A program made the translations under genes and the position numbers. The notes under the pieces were generated by a model, which ran no database searches, was not told where the DNA came from, and saw only the letters and a list, made by a program, of their open reading frames with translations. A stretch of 64,000 bases of DNA from Chryseobacterium jejuense (lineage in GTDB: Bacteria; Bacteroidota; Bacteroidia; Flavobacteriales; Weeksellaceae), in assembly GCF_900100075.1 (NCBI RefSeq), contig NZ_FNEG01000006.1, positions 62,001 through 126,000 of the forward strand, given 5' to 3'. Shown one piece after another: positions 35,998 through 44,804 of this stretch (positions within the stretch are counted from its first letter, which is position 1; the number at the start of each line of letters is the position of its first letter).

Positions 35998-37093
35998 TAA
36001 ATTCTTTTTTAATTTTTACCAAAGCGGAACCAATAATTTGATGCATGTCATAATAACGGAATTCAGCAAGACGGCCTCCAAAAATAACATTTTTAGTGTT
36101 TTGAGCTAGCGCTTTATATTGGTCAAATTTTTGTTGATTTTCATCATCATTGATAGGGTAGTAGGCTTCTTTTCCAATTTCCCATTTATCAGGAAACTCT
36201 CGGGTAATAACCGTATGTTCTTGTTTCCCGAATTCAAAATGTTTATGTTCAATTATTCTTGTGAAAGGGTATTCTGCATCATTATAATTAACCACAGCAT
36301 TTCCCTGATAATTTTCTATATCAAGAGTTTCATGTTCGAATTTTAATGATCGATATTCTAATGTACCAAATTGATATCCAAAAAATTCATCAATTTGACC
36401 GGTAAATACAACTTTATCAGCAATGCTTTCAAAATATTCGCGATTTTCAAAGAAATCTGTCTCTGTTTTTACTTCTATATCTTTTAATAAATTATCAATA
36501 ATCACATTATAACCCCCAATTGGAATTCCTTGATATTTATCATTGAAGTAATTATTATCAAAAGTAAATCTTACTGGAAGCCTTCTTATGATAAAACTAG
36601 GAAGTTCAGAGGCTTTTCTTCCCCATTGTTTTTCGGTATATTCTTTTATAAGAGTATCATAAATATCTTTTCCTACTAAGGAAATAGCTTGTTCTTCAAG
36701 ATTTTGAGGGTTTTCTTTTCCAAATGCTTTTTTTTGTTCCTGAATTTTTATCTGTGCTTCTGCCGGAGTTTTTGTTCCCCAAAGCTGATAAAATGTATTC
36801 ATATTAAAAGGAAGGTTATAAAACTTACCTTTAGCAAAAGCAATAGGAGAATTAATATAGTTATTGAATTCAGCAAACTGGTTTACATAATCCCATATTT
36901 CTTTATCATTGGTATGAAAGATATGGGCACCATATTTATGGATATTGATCCCGTTTACATTTTCACAATAGATATTTCCTCCTTTATGATTTCTTTTGTC
37001 TATAACAAGACAGGTTTTGTTTCTTTTTTTAGCTTCGTACGCAAATACACTTCCAAAAATTCCTGCACCTACAATTAGATAATCGTATTTCAT
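35987..37093 (-). CDS. glf: UDP-galactopyranose mutase
   Basis: This 368-residue flavoprotein has the FAD-binding start LIVGAGIFGS (6-15) and VIDKRNHKGGN (about 30-40), plus the Glf segments HIFHTNDKEIWDYVNQF (about 57-73) and KQWGRKASELP (about 155-165). It converts UDP-galactopyranose to UDP-galactofuranose, so the glycan built by this cluster probably contains galactofuranose. It overlaps the upstream gene by 4 bases (ATGA) and the downstream DUF4422 gene by 11 bases. Confidence 0.95.
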   Translation of the reverse strand: MKYDYLIVGAGIFGSVFAYEAKKRNKTCLVIDKRNHKGGNIYCENVNGINIHKYGAHIFHTNDKEIWDYVNQFAEFNNYINSPIAFAKGKFYNLPFNMNTFYQLWGTKTPAEAQIKIQEQKKAFGKENPQNLEEQAISLVGKDIYDTLIKEYTEKQWGRKASELPSFIIRRLPVRFTFDNNYFNDKYQGIPIGGYNVIIDNLLKDIEVKTETDFFENREYFESIADKVVFTGQIDEFFGYQFGTLEYRSLKFEHETLDIENYQGNAVVNYNDAEYPFTRIIEHKHFEFGKQEHTVITREFPDKWEIGKEAYYPINDDENQQKFDQYKALAQNTKNVIFGGRLAEFRYYDMHQIIGSALVKIKKEFNEN

Positions 37094-38100
37094 TTTGTTT
37101 CAAAAATTTGGTTAATCTTTTCGTAAAACACTTTTTTTTCTTCCAAAAGCTCAGATTTATAATTACTAAAGTCTTTTATTTTAGAATCATAATTAGCGAG
37201 ACAGTCTTTTATTTTTTCTACGATTAGAGGAATATTTTGTTCGGTTTTTTCGAAATGATATTCATCTTTAATGGGTACATCTTCTTTATAAGCAGCAGAA
37301 CCTTCTTTACCAATAATGAGACAGCAGTCTAATAAGCATGCTTCTCTCGGCATTTTTTCTCGGCCCGGATGATGCCCAAAATCAACATATACTTTTGCAG
37401 ATTTCATACAATCGGCAACTTCATCAAGAGTCATATTAATCATCGGAAGCCAATGGATTTCTGGAGTGATTTTTTTTATATTTTCTAAGAAGTCCTTATT
37501 TTTTACAGCATTATACGTTACAATATCTTTTTTTTCAGAAGTATAATCTTTTCCGGTAAGAAACATATCCTCCATATATCCTGAGATTTTCCCAATAGTT
37601 TTGATGCCGTTTTTTTGTAAAAAATCTACTGAAAAATAAGAATGAGCCAGGTGACTTACTTTGGATTTCTTTACATTCCTAATGGTAGGTAATTTAATTT
37701 TGCCTAATAATCTGTGTTTAAGCTTAGGTGGGTTTTCTTTAAAATTTTCCTCCCATGCTTTTAATGAAGCAAAGAAATTAGAGACACTAAGCCACCAAAT
37801 AACTTTCTGAATCTTAGAATAATTTTTTTCCCAGATGAATATAGAAAACGTTTCTGGAAAGATCATGACATTGAGAGCGGAATTCTCTATTTTTTCACAG
37901 TAAGGGATGTCATAATGTTCATACTCTTTATGGACTGGAGATGAAAACTTTTCTTGATCATAATTCAAATAATGCATGAATACTTTTTTGCCTGTTTCCT
38001 TCAAGGCCAAAGCCATTTGATGAAGATCTTCAGGTCCGCCACTTGCATAATTTGCGGGACATACAATATAGAAAGTTGTGCTATCGGATATTTTAAGCAT
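37090..38100 (-). CDS. Putative glycosyltransferase
   Basis: This protein has 336 residues from the ATG at 38100, which overlaps the upstream stop codon by one base (TAATG). I prefer this to the longer frame because of that coupling. The N-terminus VCPANYASGGPEDLHQMA resembles the donor-side loop of GT-B glycosyltransferases. A C-terminal segment YVDFGHHPGREKMPREA (about 235-251) is the equivalent of the GT-B sugar-nucleotide site. No transmembrane helix is present. The exact sugar and family are unknown. Confidence 0.65.
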   Translation of the reverse strand: MLKISDSTTFYIVCPANYASGGPEDLHQMALALKETGKKVFMHYLNYDQEKFSSPVHKEYEHYDIPYCEKIENSALNVMIFPETFSIFIWEKNYSKIQKVIWWLSVSNFFASLKAWEENFKENPPKLKHRLLGKIKLPTIRNVKKSKVSHLAHSYFSVDFLQKNGIKTIGKISGYMEDMFLTGKDYTSEKKDIVTYNAVKNKDFLENIKKITPEIHWLPMINMTLDEVADCMKSAKVYVDFGHHPGREKMPREACLLDCCLIIGKEGSAAYKEDVPIKDEYHFEKTEQNIPLIVEKIKDCLANYDSKIKDFSNYKSELLEEKKVFYEKINQIFETK

Positions 38101-39125
38101 TATTTCTGTAAATTTATTGGGATATGAGGCCGAATATCTAAAACATATTTTATCCAATTGGTAAAACTGTATTTAGTATTAATTTCATCAGGAAGATCTT
38201 CATAAGGAATAGAAAGAAACTTTTCCAATCCATCTAATTTTTCGTCTTCAATAACGAAAATATTATTGGGGTTATAAAAATCATATTTCTTTACTAATTT
38301 GTTATTTGTTATTAGCTTTTTCCTATATCCAATAGTTTCAAAAGTTCTCATGGATATCCCATAGTGAATATCATTTGCAAAATCTAAAATTATTTTGGAT
38401 TTAGATACATTAATAATATTCTCTGTAAAAGACATGGGTTTTGTGATAATATTTATAGGCTCTTTTTTATATTTTTTAGCCTTTTCAACAGAGTTTATAT
38501 TTAAATTAATTGAAGTTTTAAGCCCTAGATGTTCGCATTTATTTGCCAGTTTTAATAAAATATCAATCCTGTTTTTCATATAAGTTCCTACAAAATAGAC
38601 ATCTACATCGTCTTTAGAAATAGGAATATCATCAAAATAAAAGTTTGTTAAAGGAAGTAGCTTCTCATTTTTCGAAAGATCATTTACATCAAATACAAAG
38701 AATCTATCGAATAGATCTATTTTTGAGTAAACAAGGGGAAATCTGTCTAGCCCATCCCATTGATATGCTGTGATTATTTTGCTTCTTTCTTTTATTATGT
38801 TTATTAATTCTGAGCTAAACATATCTGGGCGAATAACCAAAGCATAATCAAAAGTTTCAATATTTTTCTTATTTAAAAATTCAACTTGAGTGGCTAATTT
38901 AAGTTCTGCTTTCTTCTCTCTCTTAAATGTTTTGGTGCCCTCTATGAATTTTTTGTAACCATGAATTAAAGTATTAGTAAAACCTATTTTATTTTTGATA
39001 TTATCAGGAATTACTAATACATCCAAGCCAATTGCTTCCAGATTCTCCTTGAATCTCTGTGGAAGACCAAAATGGTTTGGTATAGCAATTACAATAGATT
39101 TACCTTTAAATTCGTCTTCTAGCAT
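38100..39125 (-). CDS. Putative glycosyltransferase of the CgeB-like type
   Basis: This 341-residue protein has a Rossmann-like start (SIVIAIPNHFGLPQRFKENLE) and a C-terminal half with MRTFETIGYRKKLITNN (about 263-279), a pattern seen in CgeB-like and glycan-forming transferases. The middle segment YQWDGLDRFP (about 120-129) is typical of such putative lipopolysaccharide enzymes. Assignment rests on context and general pattern rather than a firm motif. Two bases separate it from the upstream DUF5672 gene. Confidence 0.6.
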   Translation of the reverse strand: MLEDEFKGKSIVIAIPNHFGLPQRFKENLEAIGLDVLVIPDNIKNKIGFTNTLIHGYKKFIEGTKTFKREKKAELKLATQVEFLNKKNIETFDYALVIRPDMFSSELINIIKERSKIITAYQWDGLDRFPLVYSKIDLFDRFFVFDVNDLSKNEKLLPLTNFYFDDIPISKDDVDVYFVGTYMKNRIDILLKLANKCEHLGLKTSINLNINSVEKAKKYKKEPINIITKPMSFTENIINVSKSKIILDFANDIHYGISMRTFETIGYRKKLITNNKLVKKYDFYNPNNIFVIEDEKLDGLEKFLSIPYEDLPDEINTKYSFTNWIKYVLDIRPHIPINLQK

Positions 39126-39127
39126 AT

Positions 39128-39925
39128 TTATATTTGTACGTTATATTTTTTGAAGATTTCTCTCCAAAAATTCTTTTCTTTATTCCATCTATGGCAACCA
39201 AAAGGGATTTCTCCATTATTGATATCCAGTGCTTTCTGTTGTTTATTTTCTATTGAAAAAAGACAAGCCTCCCTATAATTGGGTTTTGAAAAAATTATGC
39301 CATTTCTTTCTGGTTCGATACTGAAAAAAACATCTTCGGCATAAAATTGGCCTGAATTTTCTTTTTTTAGATAAATATCTGCAACATTAGGAATTCTTTC
39401 TAAAATTTCCACGAATTTTTCTCTTTTTCTAAGAGAAAATCCGCCGTTTCCTACATTATTGTATAAAAGTGATTTATCCTTTTGCCATCTTCCGTTATTT
39501 CTGAAATTAATGATGGTTTTGAATTTAGATATTCCCTTATCAAAAAGTAGCTTAATAAAAGGAATTTTTTCTGAAGTTCTTAGCCAGGGAGCACCAATGT
39601 AATCAAAATCCTTTTTACACCATTCAATAAGTTGATCTTTAAATACAAAACAGTCGGTTTGATAAATTAGTATGTACTTCTCCGAAAATTTTTGATAGAA
39701 GTCCAAGTTCATCATCAACTGGTTGTAACCATAGATGTTTTTAAAATAAATATCATCAAATTCAATAAATGAGGCACTGAACTTTTTGTAAGCACTAATG
39801 TCTAAACTTCTAGGATGAATGAAAGTGATTTTATAGTTACCTAAAATACAAAATACCTGATTGAGAGAAATAAGGTCATCACTATCAGGTATCTGTTTAT
39901 ATATTGGAATAATAATATCTACCAA
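39128..39925 (-). CDS. DUF5672 family protein, putative glycosyltransferase
   Basis: This 265-residue protein matches DUF5672, with IIIPIYKQIPDSDD at the start, LIYQTDCFVFKDQL (about 86-99), FDYIGAPWLR (about 107-116) and NGGFSLRKREKF (about 159-170). These features are typical of GT-A-like sugar transferases: a D-x-D-like site in TDCF and a glycine-rich acceptor loop. It lies only 3 bases after rocD and is the first gene of the glycan cluster, so its transcription probably depends on the rocD promoter. Confidence 0.75.
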   Translation of the reverse strand: MVDIIIPIYKQIPDSDDLISLNQVFCILGNYKITFIHPRSLDISAYKKFSASFIEFDDIYFKNIYGYNQLMMNLDFYQKFSEKYILIYQTDCFVFKDQLIEWCKKDFDYIGAPWLRTSEKIPFIKLLFDKGISKFKTIINFRNNGRWQKDKSLLYNNVGNGGFSLRKREKFVEILERIPNVADIYLKKENSGQFYAEDVFFSIEPERNGIIFSKPNYREACLFSIENKQQKALDINNGEIPFGCHRWNKEKNFWREIFKKYNVQI

Positions 39926-39928
39926 AGT

Positions 39929-41179
39929 TTATTTTGTGAAGGCTAAAATTGTTTTTTCAATAATCTTTACACAATCCAATAATTGCTCTTCTGTAATTAC
40001 CAATGGTGGTGCTAATCTGATGATGTTACCATGTGTTGGTTTTGCAAGTAATCCGTTTTCTTTTAATTGTAAACAAAGATTCCATGCAGTAGAACTATCT
40101 GGAGTATCATTGATTAGTATAGCATTTAACAGTCCTTTTCCTCTTACTTTGGTAATAAGATCTGTCTTTTCGATAAGTTTATTGATTTCAGCTCTGAAAA
40201 GCTGACCAAGTTCTTCTGCTCTTTCAGATAATTTTTCATCAGCTACAACATCTAATGCTGCTACAGCTACTGCGCAGGCAATTGGATTTCCTCCAAATGT
40301 AGAACCATGCTGTCCTGGCTTAATAACATTCATGATTTCATCATTCGCCAATACTGCAGATACTGGATACATTCCTCCTGAAAGTGCTTTTCCTAGAATT
40401 AAAATATCCGGCTGTACATTTTCATGATGACAAGCGATTAGTTTTCCTGTTCTTGCAATACCTGTCTGTACTTCATCTGCAATGAAAAGAACGTTGTGCT
40501 TTTTACAAATTTCGGAAGCATTTTTAAGGAAATTCTCATCCGGAACATATACGCCTGCTTCCCCCTGAATAGGTTCTACAAGGAATGCTGCAATATTTCC
40601 AGCTTCTCTGCTTAATACTTCTTCTAAAGCTGCAATATCATTATAAGGAATTTTGATAAATCCAGGTGTGAATGGACCATAGTTTTGGTTGGCATCCGGA
40701 TCGTTAGAGAAAGAAACGATAGTTGTTGTTCTTCCGTGAAAGTTATTTTCGCAAACGATGATTTTTGCCGCGTTTTCTGAAATTCCTTTTACTTCATAAC
40801 TCCATTTTCTAGCCAATTTTACAGCGGTTTCTACTGCTTCAGCTCCCGAGTTCATTGGTAATACTTTATCAAACCCGAAAAGAGTAGTGATTTTCTGTTC
40901 GTATTCTCCTAATTTAGAGTTATAGAATGCTCTTGAAGTTAAAGCTAACTTTTGAGATTGCTCTACTAAAGCTCCTACAATTTTAGGATGAGAATGTCCT
41001 TGGTTTACAGCAGAATATGCTGAAAGAAAATCATAATATCTTTTGCCCTCTACATCCCAAACGAAAACACCTTCTCCGCGGTCCAGAACTACTGGTAGTG
41101 GGTGATAATTGTGTGCTCCATGTTTGTCTTCGAGGTCAATAAAATATTGTGAGTTTTTTGTTTGTTCTGCTGTTGACAT
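39929..41179 (-). CDS. rocD: Ornithine-oxo-acid transaminase
   Basis: This 416-residue class III PLP aminotransferase carries the LFIADEVQTG cofactor motif (231-240, D235) and the Schiff-base lysine K264 in ILGKALSGG. The pattern fits ornithine delta-aminotransferase, which yields glutamate semialdehyde from ornithine in arginine degradation. Acetylornithine aminotransferase is a close relative, but there are no arginine biosynthesis genes nearby. It heads a transcription unit with the glycan genes. Confidence 0.88.
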   Translation of the reverse strand: MSTAEQTKNSQYFIDLEDKHGAHNYHPLPVVLDRGEGVFVWDVEGKRYYDFLSAYSAVNQGHSHPKIVGALVEQSQKLALTSRAFYNSKLGEYEQKITTLFGFDKVLPMNSGAEAVETAVKLARKWSYEVKGISENAAKIIVCENNFHGRTTTIVSFSNDPDANQNYGPFTPGFIKIPYNDIAALEEVLSREAGNIAAFLVEPIQGEAGVYVPDENFLKNASEICKKHNVLFIADEVQTGIARTGKLIACHHENVQPDILILGKALSGGMYPVSAVLANDEIMNVIKPGQHGSTFGGNPIACAVAVAALDVVADEKLSERAEELGQLFRAEINKLIEKTDLITKVRGKGLLNAILINDTPDSSTAWNLCLQLKENGLLAKPTHGNIIRLAPPLVITEEQLLDCVKIIEKTILAFTK

Positions 41180-41194
41180 ATTGTTGGTTTTTTA

Positions 41195-41202
41195 CAAATT
41201 TA
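41195..41202 (-). promoter_or_regulatory. Putative -7 box of rocD
   Basis: TAAATTTG on the minus strand, 15 bases before the ATG, matches TAnnTTTG. It is the only candidate promoter upstream of the whole rocD-glycan run. Confidence 0.5.
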
Positions 41203-41375
41203 CATAATATTAATGAGATTAATAAACAAAAGTAGAGTCGTGCTAAAGGCTGTAATTAAAGTGTATTTTGAGGCTAAATGAGCTTATAGCGGAAATGTTT
41301 TCTTAACGGATAAACCGTTGTAGGTATTCTATCTTTAAAAAAGTAAGTTAAATATAGCTGCAAATCATATATTTT

Positions 41376-41807
41376 TTAAGGAACCAAATTTTTTCTTACA
41401 TATTGAATCGCTGTTCCGTTAGGATTATAAAGCTTACAACAGAATACAAAACGATATTGATAGAATTTTGAATCCAGATTGATCCGGTTTACTTCTTTAG
41501 CAATCTTCAAAGAGTTTTTCTTTAAAGAATCGGGTTTTATATCGCAGAAATCTTTACTGTACAAATATAAAGTATAAGTGATAGTGTCTTGGTCTTCAAT
41601 TTCTCTTTCATATTTTGGCTCTCGCTCTATTTCTTCAATATGATAGTCTCTTTTGATTTTTTCAAATACTTTTTCTTCACTATTATTTTCAATTCTTTTG
41701 GATGAGCTAAAATAAGTAAGTATAAAAACGGCAACAAAATTGATGGCAAAGTAGAGTAGAATTGCACCAGTAATTCCGATGAGTATCCATTTTAATGTCT
41801 TATTCAT
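41376..41807 (-). CDS. Small membrane-anchored protein, unknown function (143 aa)
   Basis: A single N-terminal transmembrane helix (about 7-33) is followed by a polar, charged domain rich in Glu and Lys (about 36-143) with three cysteines at the C-terminal half (DFCDIKP, FVFCCKLY). I recognise no family. It lies 33 bases downstream of the YdcF-like gene on the same strand, so both may be read together. Confidence 0.6.
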   Translation of the reverse strand: MNKTLKWILIGITGAILLYFAINFVAVFILTYFSSSKRIENNSEEKVFEKIKRDYHIEEIEREPKYEREIEDQDTITYTLYLYSKDFCDIKPDSLKKNSLKIAKEVNRINLDSKFYQYRFVFCCKLYNPNGTAIQYVRKNLVP

Positions 41808-41840
41808 GGTTTGTTTTTATTTTGTACAAACATTTTTTTC

Positions 41841-42392
41841 TTATAAATAATAGGCAAAAAACTCTCTAAGAACAGAATAGAAGTCCCTTAACTCAAAATA
41901 GGCAGGACTTGAACTTTCGATATTTTTAAAATGGTATTCCCTGAACAGTTTTTTAATTCTGGCCTGATGATAAAACTGTGATACAGAGATTATATTTTTA
42001 TAATGTAAGCTATCAGCTATTTTTATAGTATTGAGAACGGTCTTCTCTGTATTGTCCCCAAAGTTATCCACAAGAATATTATAGGCAGGAATTTTATTTT
42101 TAATCAGATATTTTTTCATTTCTGTACCTTCCCAATAGCCCTCTTTACCCAAACCACCACTTACCAGGATGTCTTTGACTTGTTTTTTCTGATACAGTTC
42201 AATGCTTTTATCCAATCTTGCTTTCAGTCGGGGAGAAAGAGTTCCATCTTCGTTTACTTTATTCCCAAAGACCACCGCAAGATCTGCTTTCTGATTAGAG
42301 TTTGTAAGGCCATCATAAGTGATATATAGGCAATGAATAACAAACCAGGAGAGGAATGCAACCAGAATATATTTTAAAATTTTGTTCAGCAT
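41841..42392 (-). CDS. YdcF/SanA family membrane protein (DUF218)
   Basis: This protein has 183 residues from the ATG at 42392, chosen because it puts the transmembrane helix (about 6-24) at the N-terminus. The periplasmic domain shows the DUF218 pattern: ADLAVVFGNKVNEDGTLSPR (about 36-55), ILVSGGLGKEG (about 74-84), and the segment with DNFGDNTEKT (about 105-114). Relatives in E. coli (SanA, YdcF, ElyC) influence envelope integrity and vancomycin resistance, but their activity is not well defined. Confidence 0.82.
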   Translation of the reverse strand: MLNKILKYILVAFLSWFVIHCLYITYDGLTNSNQKADLAVVFGNKVNEDGTLSPRLKARLDKSIELYQKKQVKDILVSGGLGKEGYWEGTEMKKYLIKNKIPAYNILVDNFGDNTEKTVLNTIKIADSLHYKNIISVSQFYHQARIKKLFREYHFKNIESSSPAYFELRDFYSVLREFFAYYL

Positions 42393-42417
42393 ATCTTTTG
42401 GAATGTATACAAAAATA

Positions 42418-42444
42418 AAAAACTGCCTCATATTGAAGCAGTTT
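42418..42444 (-). terminator. Terminator of accC
   Basis: AAACTGCCTC and GAAGCAGTTT pair over most of their length, with a T run past the hairpin on the minus strand. Confidence 0.7.
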
Positions 42445-42469
42445 AAAGTTTTTTTATTTTAAAATAATC

Positions 42470-43825
42470 TTAGTGATTATCATATTTTCTGTCCATTACA
42501 AAATCCTCCATGAATTTTGTAGTGTAGTTTCCTGCAAGATAATCTTCATTATCCATCAGTTGTCTGTGGAATGGAATAGTTGTTTTTACTCCTTCAATAT
42601 AGAATTCCTCAAGAGCACGTCTCATTTTTGCAATCGCTTCCTCACGGGTTTGAGCCGTAGTGATAAGCTTAGCAATCATAGAGTCATAGTTAGAAGGGAT
42701 TGAATATCCGGAATATACGTGAGTGTCTACTCTGATTCCATGTCCGCCAGGGATGTTTAATCCTGTGATTTTTCCCGGAGACGGTCTGAAGTCTGCATAA
42801 GGATCTTCAGCGTTAATTCTACACTCAATAGAATGTAATTTAGGGTAATAGTTGATTCCTGAAATAGGAGTTCCCGCAGCAAGAAGAATTTGTTCTCTGA
42901 TTAGGTCATAATCAATTACCTGTTCAGTAATAGGGTGCTCTACCTGGATTCTTGTATTCATTTCCATGAAATAGAAATTTCTGTGTTTGTCTACAAGGAA
43001 TTCGATAGTTCCTACACCTTCGTATCCAATGAATTCTGCAGCTTTTACAGCAGCGTCACCCATTTTCTCACGAAGTTCGTCAGTCATAAAGGGAGAAGGA
43101 GTTTCTTCCGTTAATTTCTGATTTCTTCTCTGTACAGAACAGTCTCTTTCAGAAAGGTGACAAGCTTTACCGAATTGGTCACCGGCAACCTGAATTTCGA
43201 TGTGTCTAGGCTCTTCAATCAGTTTTTCCATGTACATACCTCCGTTTCCAAAGGCTGCTACAGCTTCCTGAATGGCAGATTCCCAGTGATCTTTAAGGTC
43301 TTCCGCTTTCCAAACAGCTCTCATCCCTTTACCACCACCACCGGCAGTAGCTTTAATCATTACAGGATATCCGGTTTCTTCAGCAACCTTTACAGCATGC
43401 TCGTAAGATTCAATCAAACCGTCAGAACCTGGTACACAAGGTACACCGGCAGCTTTCATGGTAGCCTTAGCATTGGCTTTGTCTCCCATTTTTTCAATCT
43501 GCTCTGGAGAAGCTCCAATGAACTTGATTCCGTTCTTCTGGCAGATTCTTGAAAAGTTAGCATTTTCAGATAGGAATCCATAACCTGGGTGAATTGCGTC
43601 AGCGTTTGTAATTTCCGCAGCAGCAATAATGTTAGGGATTTTAAGGTATGAGTCTTTGCTCATCGCAGGACCAATACAAACAGCTTCATCAGCAAATCTT
43701 ACGTGAAGACTGTCTTTATCTGCAGTAGAGTATACTGCAACGGTTTTGATCCCCATTTCTTTACAAGTACGTAAAATACGCATTGCAATTTCGCCACGAT
43801 TGGCTATTAATATTTTTTTGAACAT
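42470..43825 (-). CDS. accC: Acetyl-CoA carboxylase biotin carboxylase subunit
   Basis: This protein has 451 residues from the ATG at 43825 (MFKKILIANRGEIAMRI). The frame upstream to 43834 would need a TTG start. ATP-grasp features include the glycine-rich KATAGGGGKGMRAV loop (about 158-171), the catalytic segment FMEMNTRIQVEHPITEQV (about 283-300) and the ECRINAEDP motif (about 334-342). It carboxylates biotin on AccB. The gap to accB holds direct and inverted repeats, so the two genes may be co-transcribed through a structured spacer. Confidence 0.97.
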   Translation of the reverse strand: MFKKILIANRGEIAMRILRTCKEMGIKTVAVYSTADKDSLHVRFADEAVCIGPAMSKDSYLKIPNIIAAAEITNADAIHPGYGFLSENANFSRICQKNGIKFIGASPEQIEKMGDKANAKATMKAAGVPCVPGSDGLIESYEHAVKVAEETGYPVMIKATAGGGGKGMRAVWKAEDLKDHWESAIQEAVAAFGNGGMYMEKLIEEPRHIEIQVAGDQFGKACHLSERDCSVQRRNQKLTEETPSPFMTDELREKMGDAAVKAAEFIGYEGVGTIEFLVDKHRNFYFMEMNTRIQVEHPITEQVIDYDLIREQILLAAGTPISGINYYPKLHSIECRINAEDPYADFRPSPGKITGLNIPGGHGIRVDTHVYSGYSIPSNYDSMIAKLITTAQTREEAIAKMRRALEEFYIEGVKTTIPFHRQLMDNEDYLAGNYTTKFMEDFVMDRKYDNH

Positions 43826-43834
43826 CTTCTTCAA

Positions 43835-43915
43835 TTTGAAAATTAGATAATTTGAAAATTAGATAATGTTATTTTAATGTAGAATTTAATCTAACATCTA
43901 ATGTCTAACATCTAA
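43835..43915. repeat. Intergenic repeat element between accB and accC
   Basis: TTTGAAAATTAGATAA occurs twice back to back (43835-43850, 43851-43866), and TCTAACATCTAA occurs twice 14 bases apart (43890 and 43904). The second word is roughly the complement of the first (TTAGAT versus ATCTAA), so the whole element can fold back on itself. Confidence 0.6.
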
Positions 43916-43923
43916 CCTCTAAA

Positions 43924-44406
43924 TTAAGATGGATCTACTAGGAATAATGGTTGGTCATATTCTACAGGAGTAGCATCGTCAACTAAGATTTTAACGATTT
44001 TTCCGCTGATTTCAGATTCAATCTGGTTGAATAACTTCATTGCTTCAATTACGCAAACAACTTTACCAACAGAAACTTCGTCACCTACATTTACGAATAC
44101 GTCTTTATCCGGAGATGGTTTTCTGTAGAATGTTCCAATCATTGGAGATTTGATTGTTACATATTTGCTATCATCAGATGCAGCATCAGCTTTTTCTACA
44201 GCTGCAGCAGCCGGAGTTGCAACAGGTGCCGGAGCAGCTACCGCTTGTGGAGCAGTGTGGTATACTGCAGGCTGTGCATAAACAGCATCGCTTCCAGCTA
44301 ATGGAGTTTTAATAGTGATTTCGAAATCTTTAGTCTTGTATTTTACTTCTGAAACTTCAGCCTTAGATACAAACTTAATAAGATTCTGTATGTCTTTAAT
44401 GTCCAT
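43924..44406 (-). CDS. accB: Biotin carboxyl carrier protein of acetyl-CoA carboxylase
   Basis: This protein has 160 residues from the ATG at 44406. The longer frame runs through the promoter and is rejected. It has an N-terminal helix (1-22), an Ala/Pro linker (about 45-75) and a biotinyl domain (81-160) with the modified lysine K124 in EAMKLFNQ. It carries biotin between AccC and AccA/AccD. A good -33/-7 promoter sits immediately upstream, right after the rpmF terminator. Confidence 0.97.
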   Translation of the reverse strand: MDIKDIQNLIKFVSKAEVSEVKYKTKDFEITIKTPLAGSDAVYAQPAVYHTAPQAVAAPAPVATPAAAAVEKADAASDDSKYVTIKSPMIGTFYRKPSPDKDVFVNVGDEVSVGKVVCVIEAMKLFNQIESEISGKIVKILVDDATPVEYDQPLFLVDPS

Positions 44407-44429
44407 AAATTTGATATTTGATTTGATGT

Positions 44430-44458
44430 CAAAGATACCAAAAAAACGCAAAAAACAA
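44430..44458 (-). promoter_or_regulatory. accB promoter
   Basis: On the minus strand TTG (44456-44458) and TATCTTTG (44430-44437) are separated by 18 bases, close to the Bacteroidota consensus. The rpmF terminator abuts it directly. Confidence 0.65.
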
Positions 44459-44460
44459 CA

Positions 44461-44497
44461 AAAAACCGCCAAATTTTATCAAAATTGGGCGGTTTTT
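44461..44497 (-). terminator. Terminator of rpmF
   Basis: AAAAACCGCC pairs with GGCGGTTTTT around an A/T-rich inner stem. On the minus strand it is followed by a T run. Confidence 0.8.
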
Positions 44498-44533
44498 GTA
44501 TTAAAATGAGGCTTTTTCAATGAAAAGCGACTC

Positions 44534-44737
44534 TTAGTTTTCTTCAGTAGCAGCTACTTCTTTTTCCAATACTACTTTACCTCTGTAGTAAAGTTTTCCT
44601 TCATGCCAGTGAGCTCTGTGGTATAGGTGAAGCTCTCCTGTTGTTGCATCTTTAGCTAATTGAGGAACTACAGCTTTGTAGTGAGTTCTTCTCTTATCTC
44701 TTCTTGTAGACGACTGTCTTCTCTTTGGATGTGCCAT
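44534..44737 (-). CDS. rpmF: 50S ribosomal protein L32
   Basis: This 67-residue protein is L32, from the start MAHPKRRQSSTRRDKRRTHY and the YHRAHWHEGKLYYRGK middle. The zinc-ribbon cysteines seen in some L32 proteins are absent, making it the Cys-minus type. It lies downstream of the DUF177 gene, the common pairing. A 7-bp hairpin in the 67-base gap (44766-44786) might tune expression. Confidence 0.96.
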   Translation of the reverse strand: MAHPKRRQSSTRRDKRRTHYKAVVPQLAKDATTGELHLYHRAHWHEGKLYYRGKVVLEKEVAATEEN

Positions 44738-44765
44738 TTTCTAATAACTTTTTTAATTGATGAGC

Positions 44766-44786
44766 GATGAGATTCATCATCTCATC
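44766..44786 (-). promoter_or_regulatory. Hairpin between DUF177 gene and rpmF
   Basis: GATGAGA/TCTCATC (7 bp) with a 7-base loop lies 28 bases before the rpmF ATG. It could attenuate or process the transcript, but no T tract follows. Assignment is speculative. Confidence 0.3.
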
Positions 44787-44804
44787 ATATTTAAATTATT
44801 CTAT

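Noticed and set aside
43835..43915. Possible CRISPR array
   Set aside because: Only two copies of each repeat, no spacers and no cas genes nearby; treated as an intergenic repeat.
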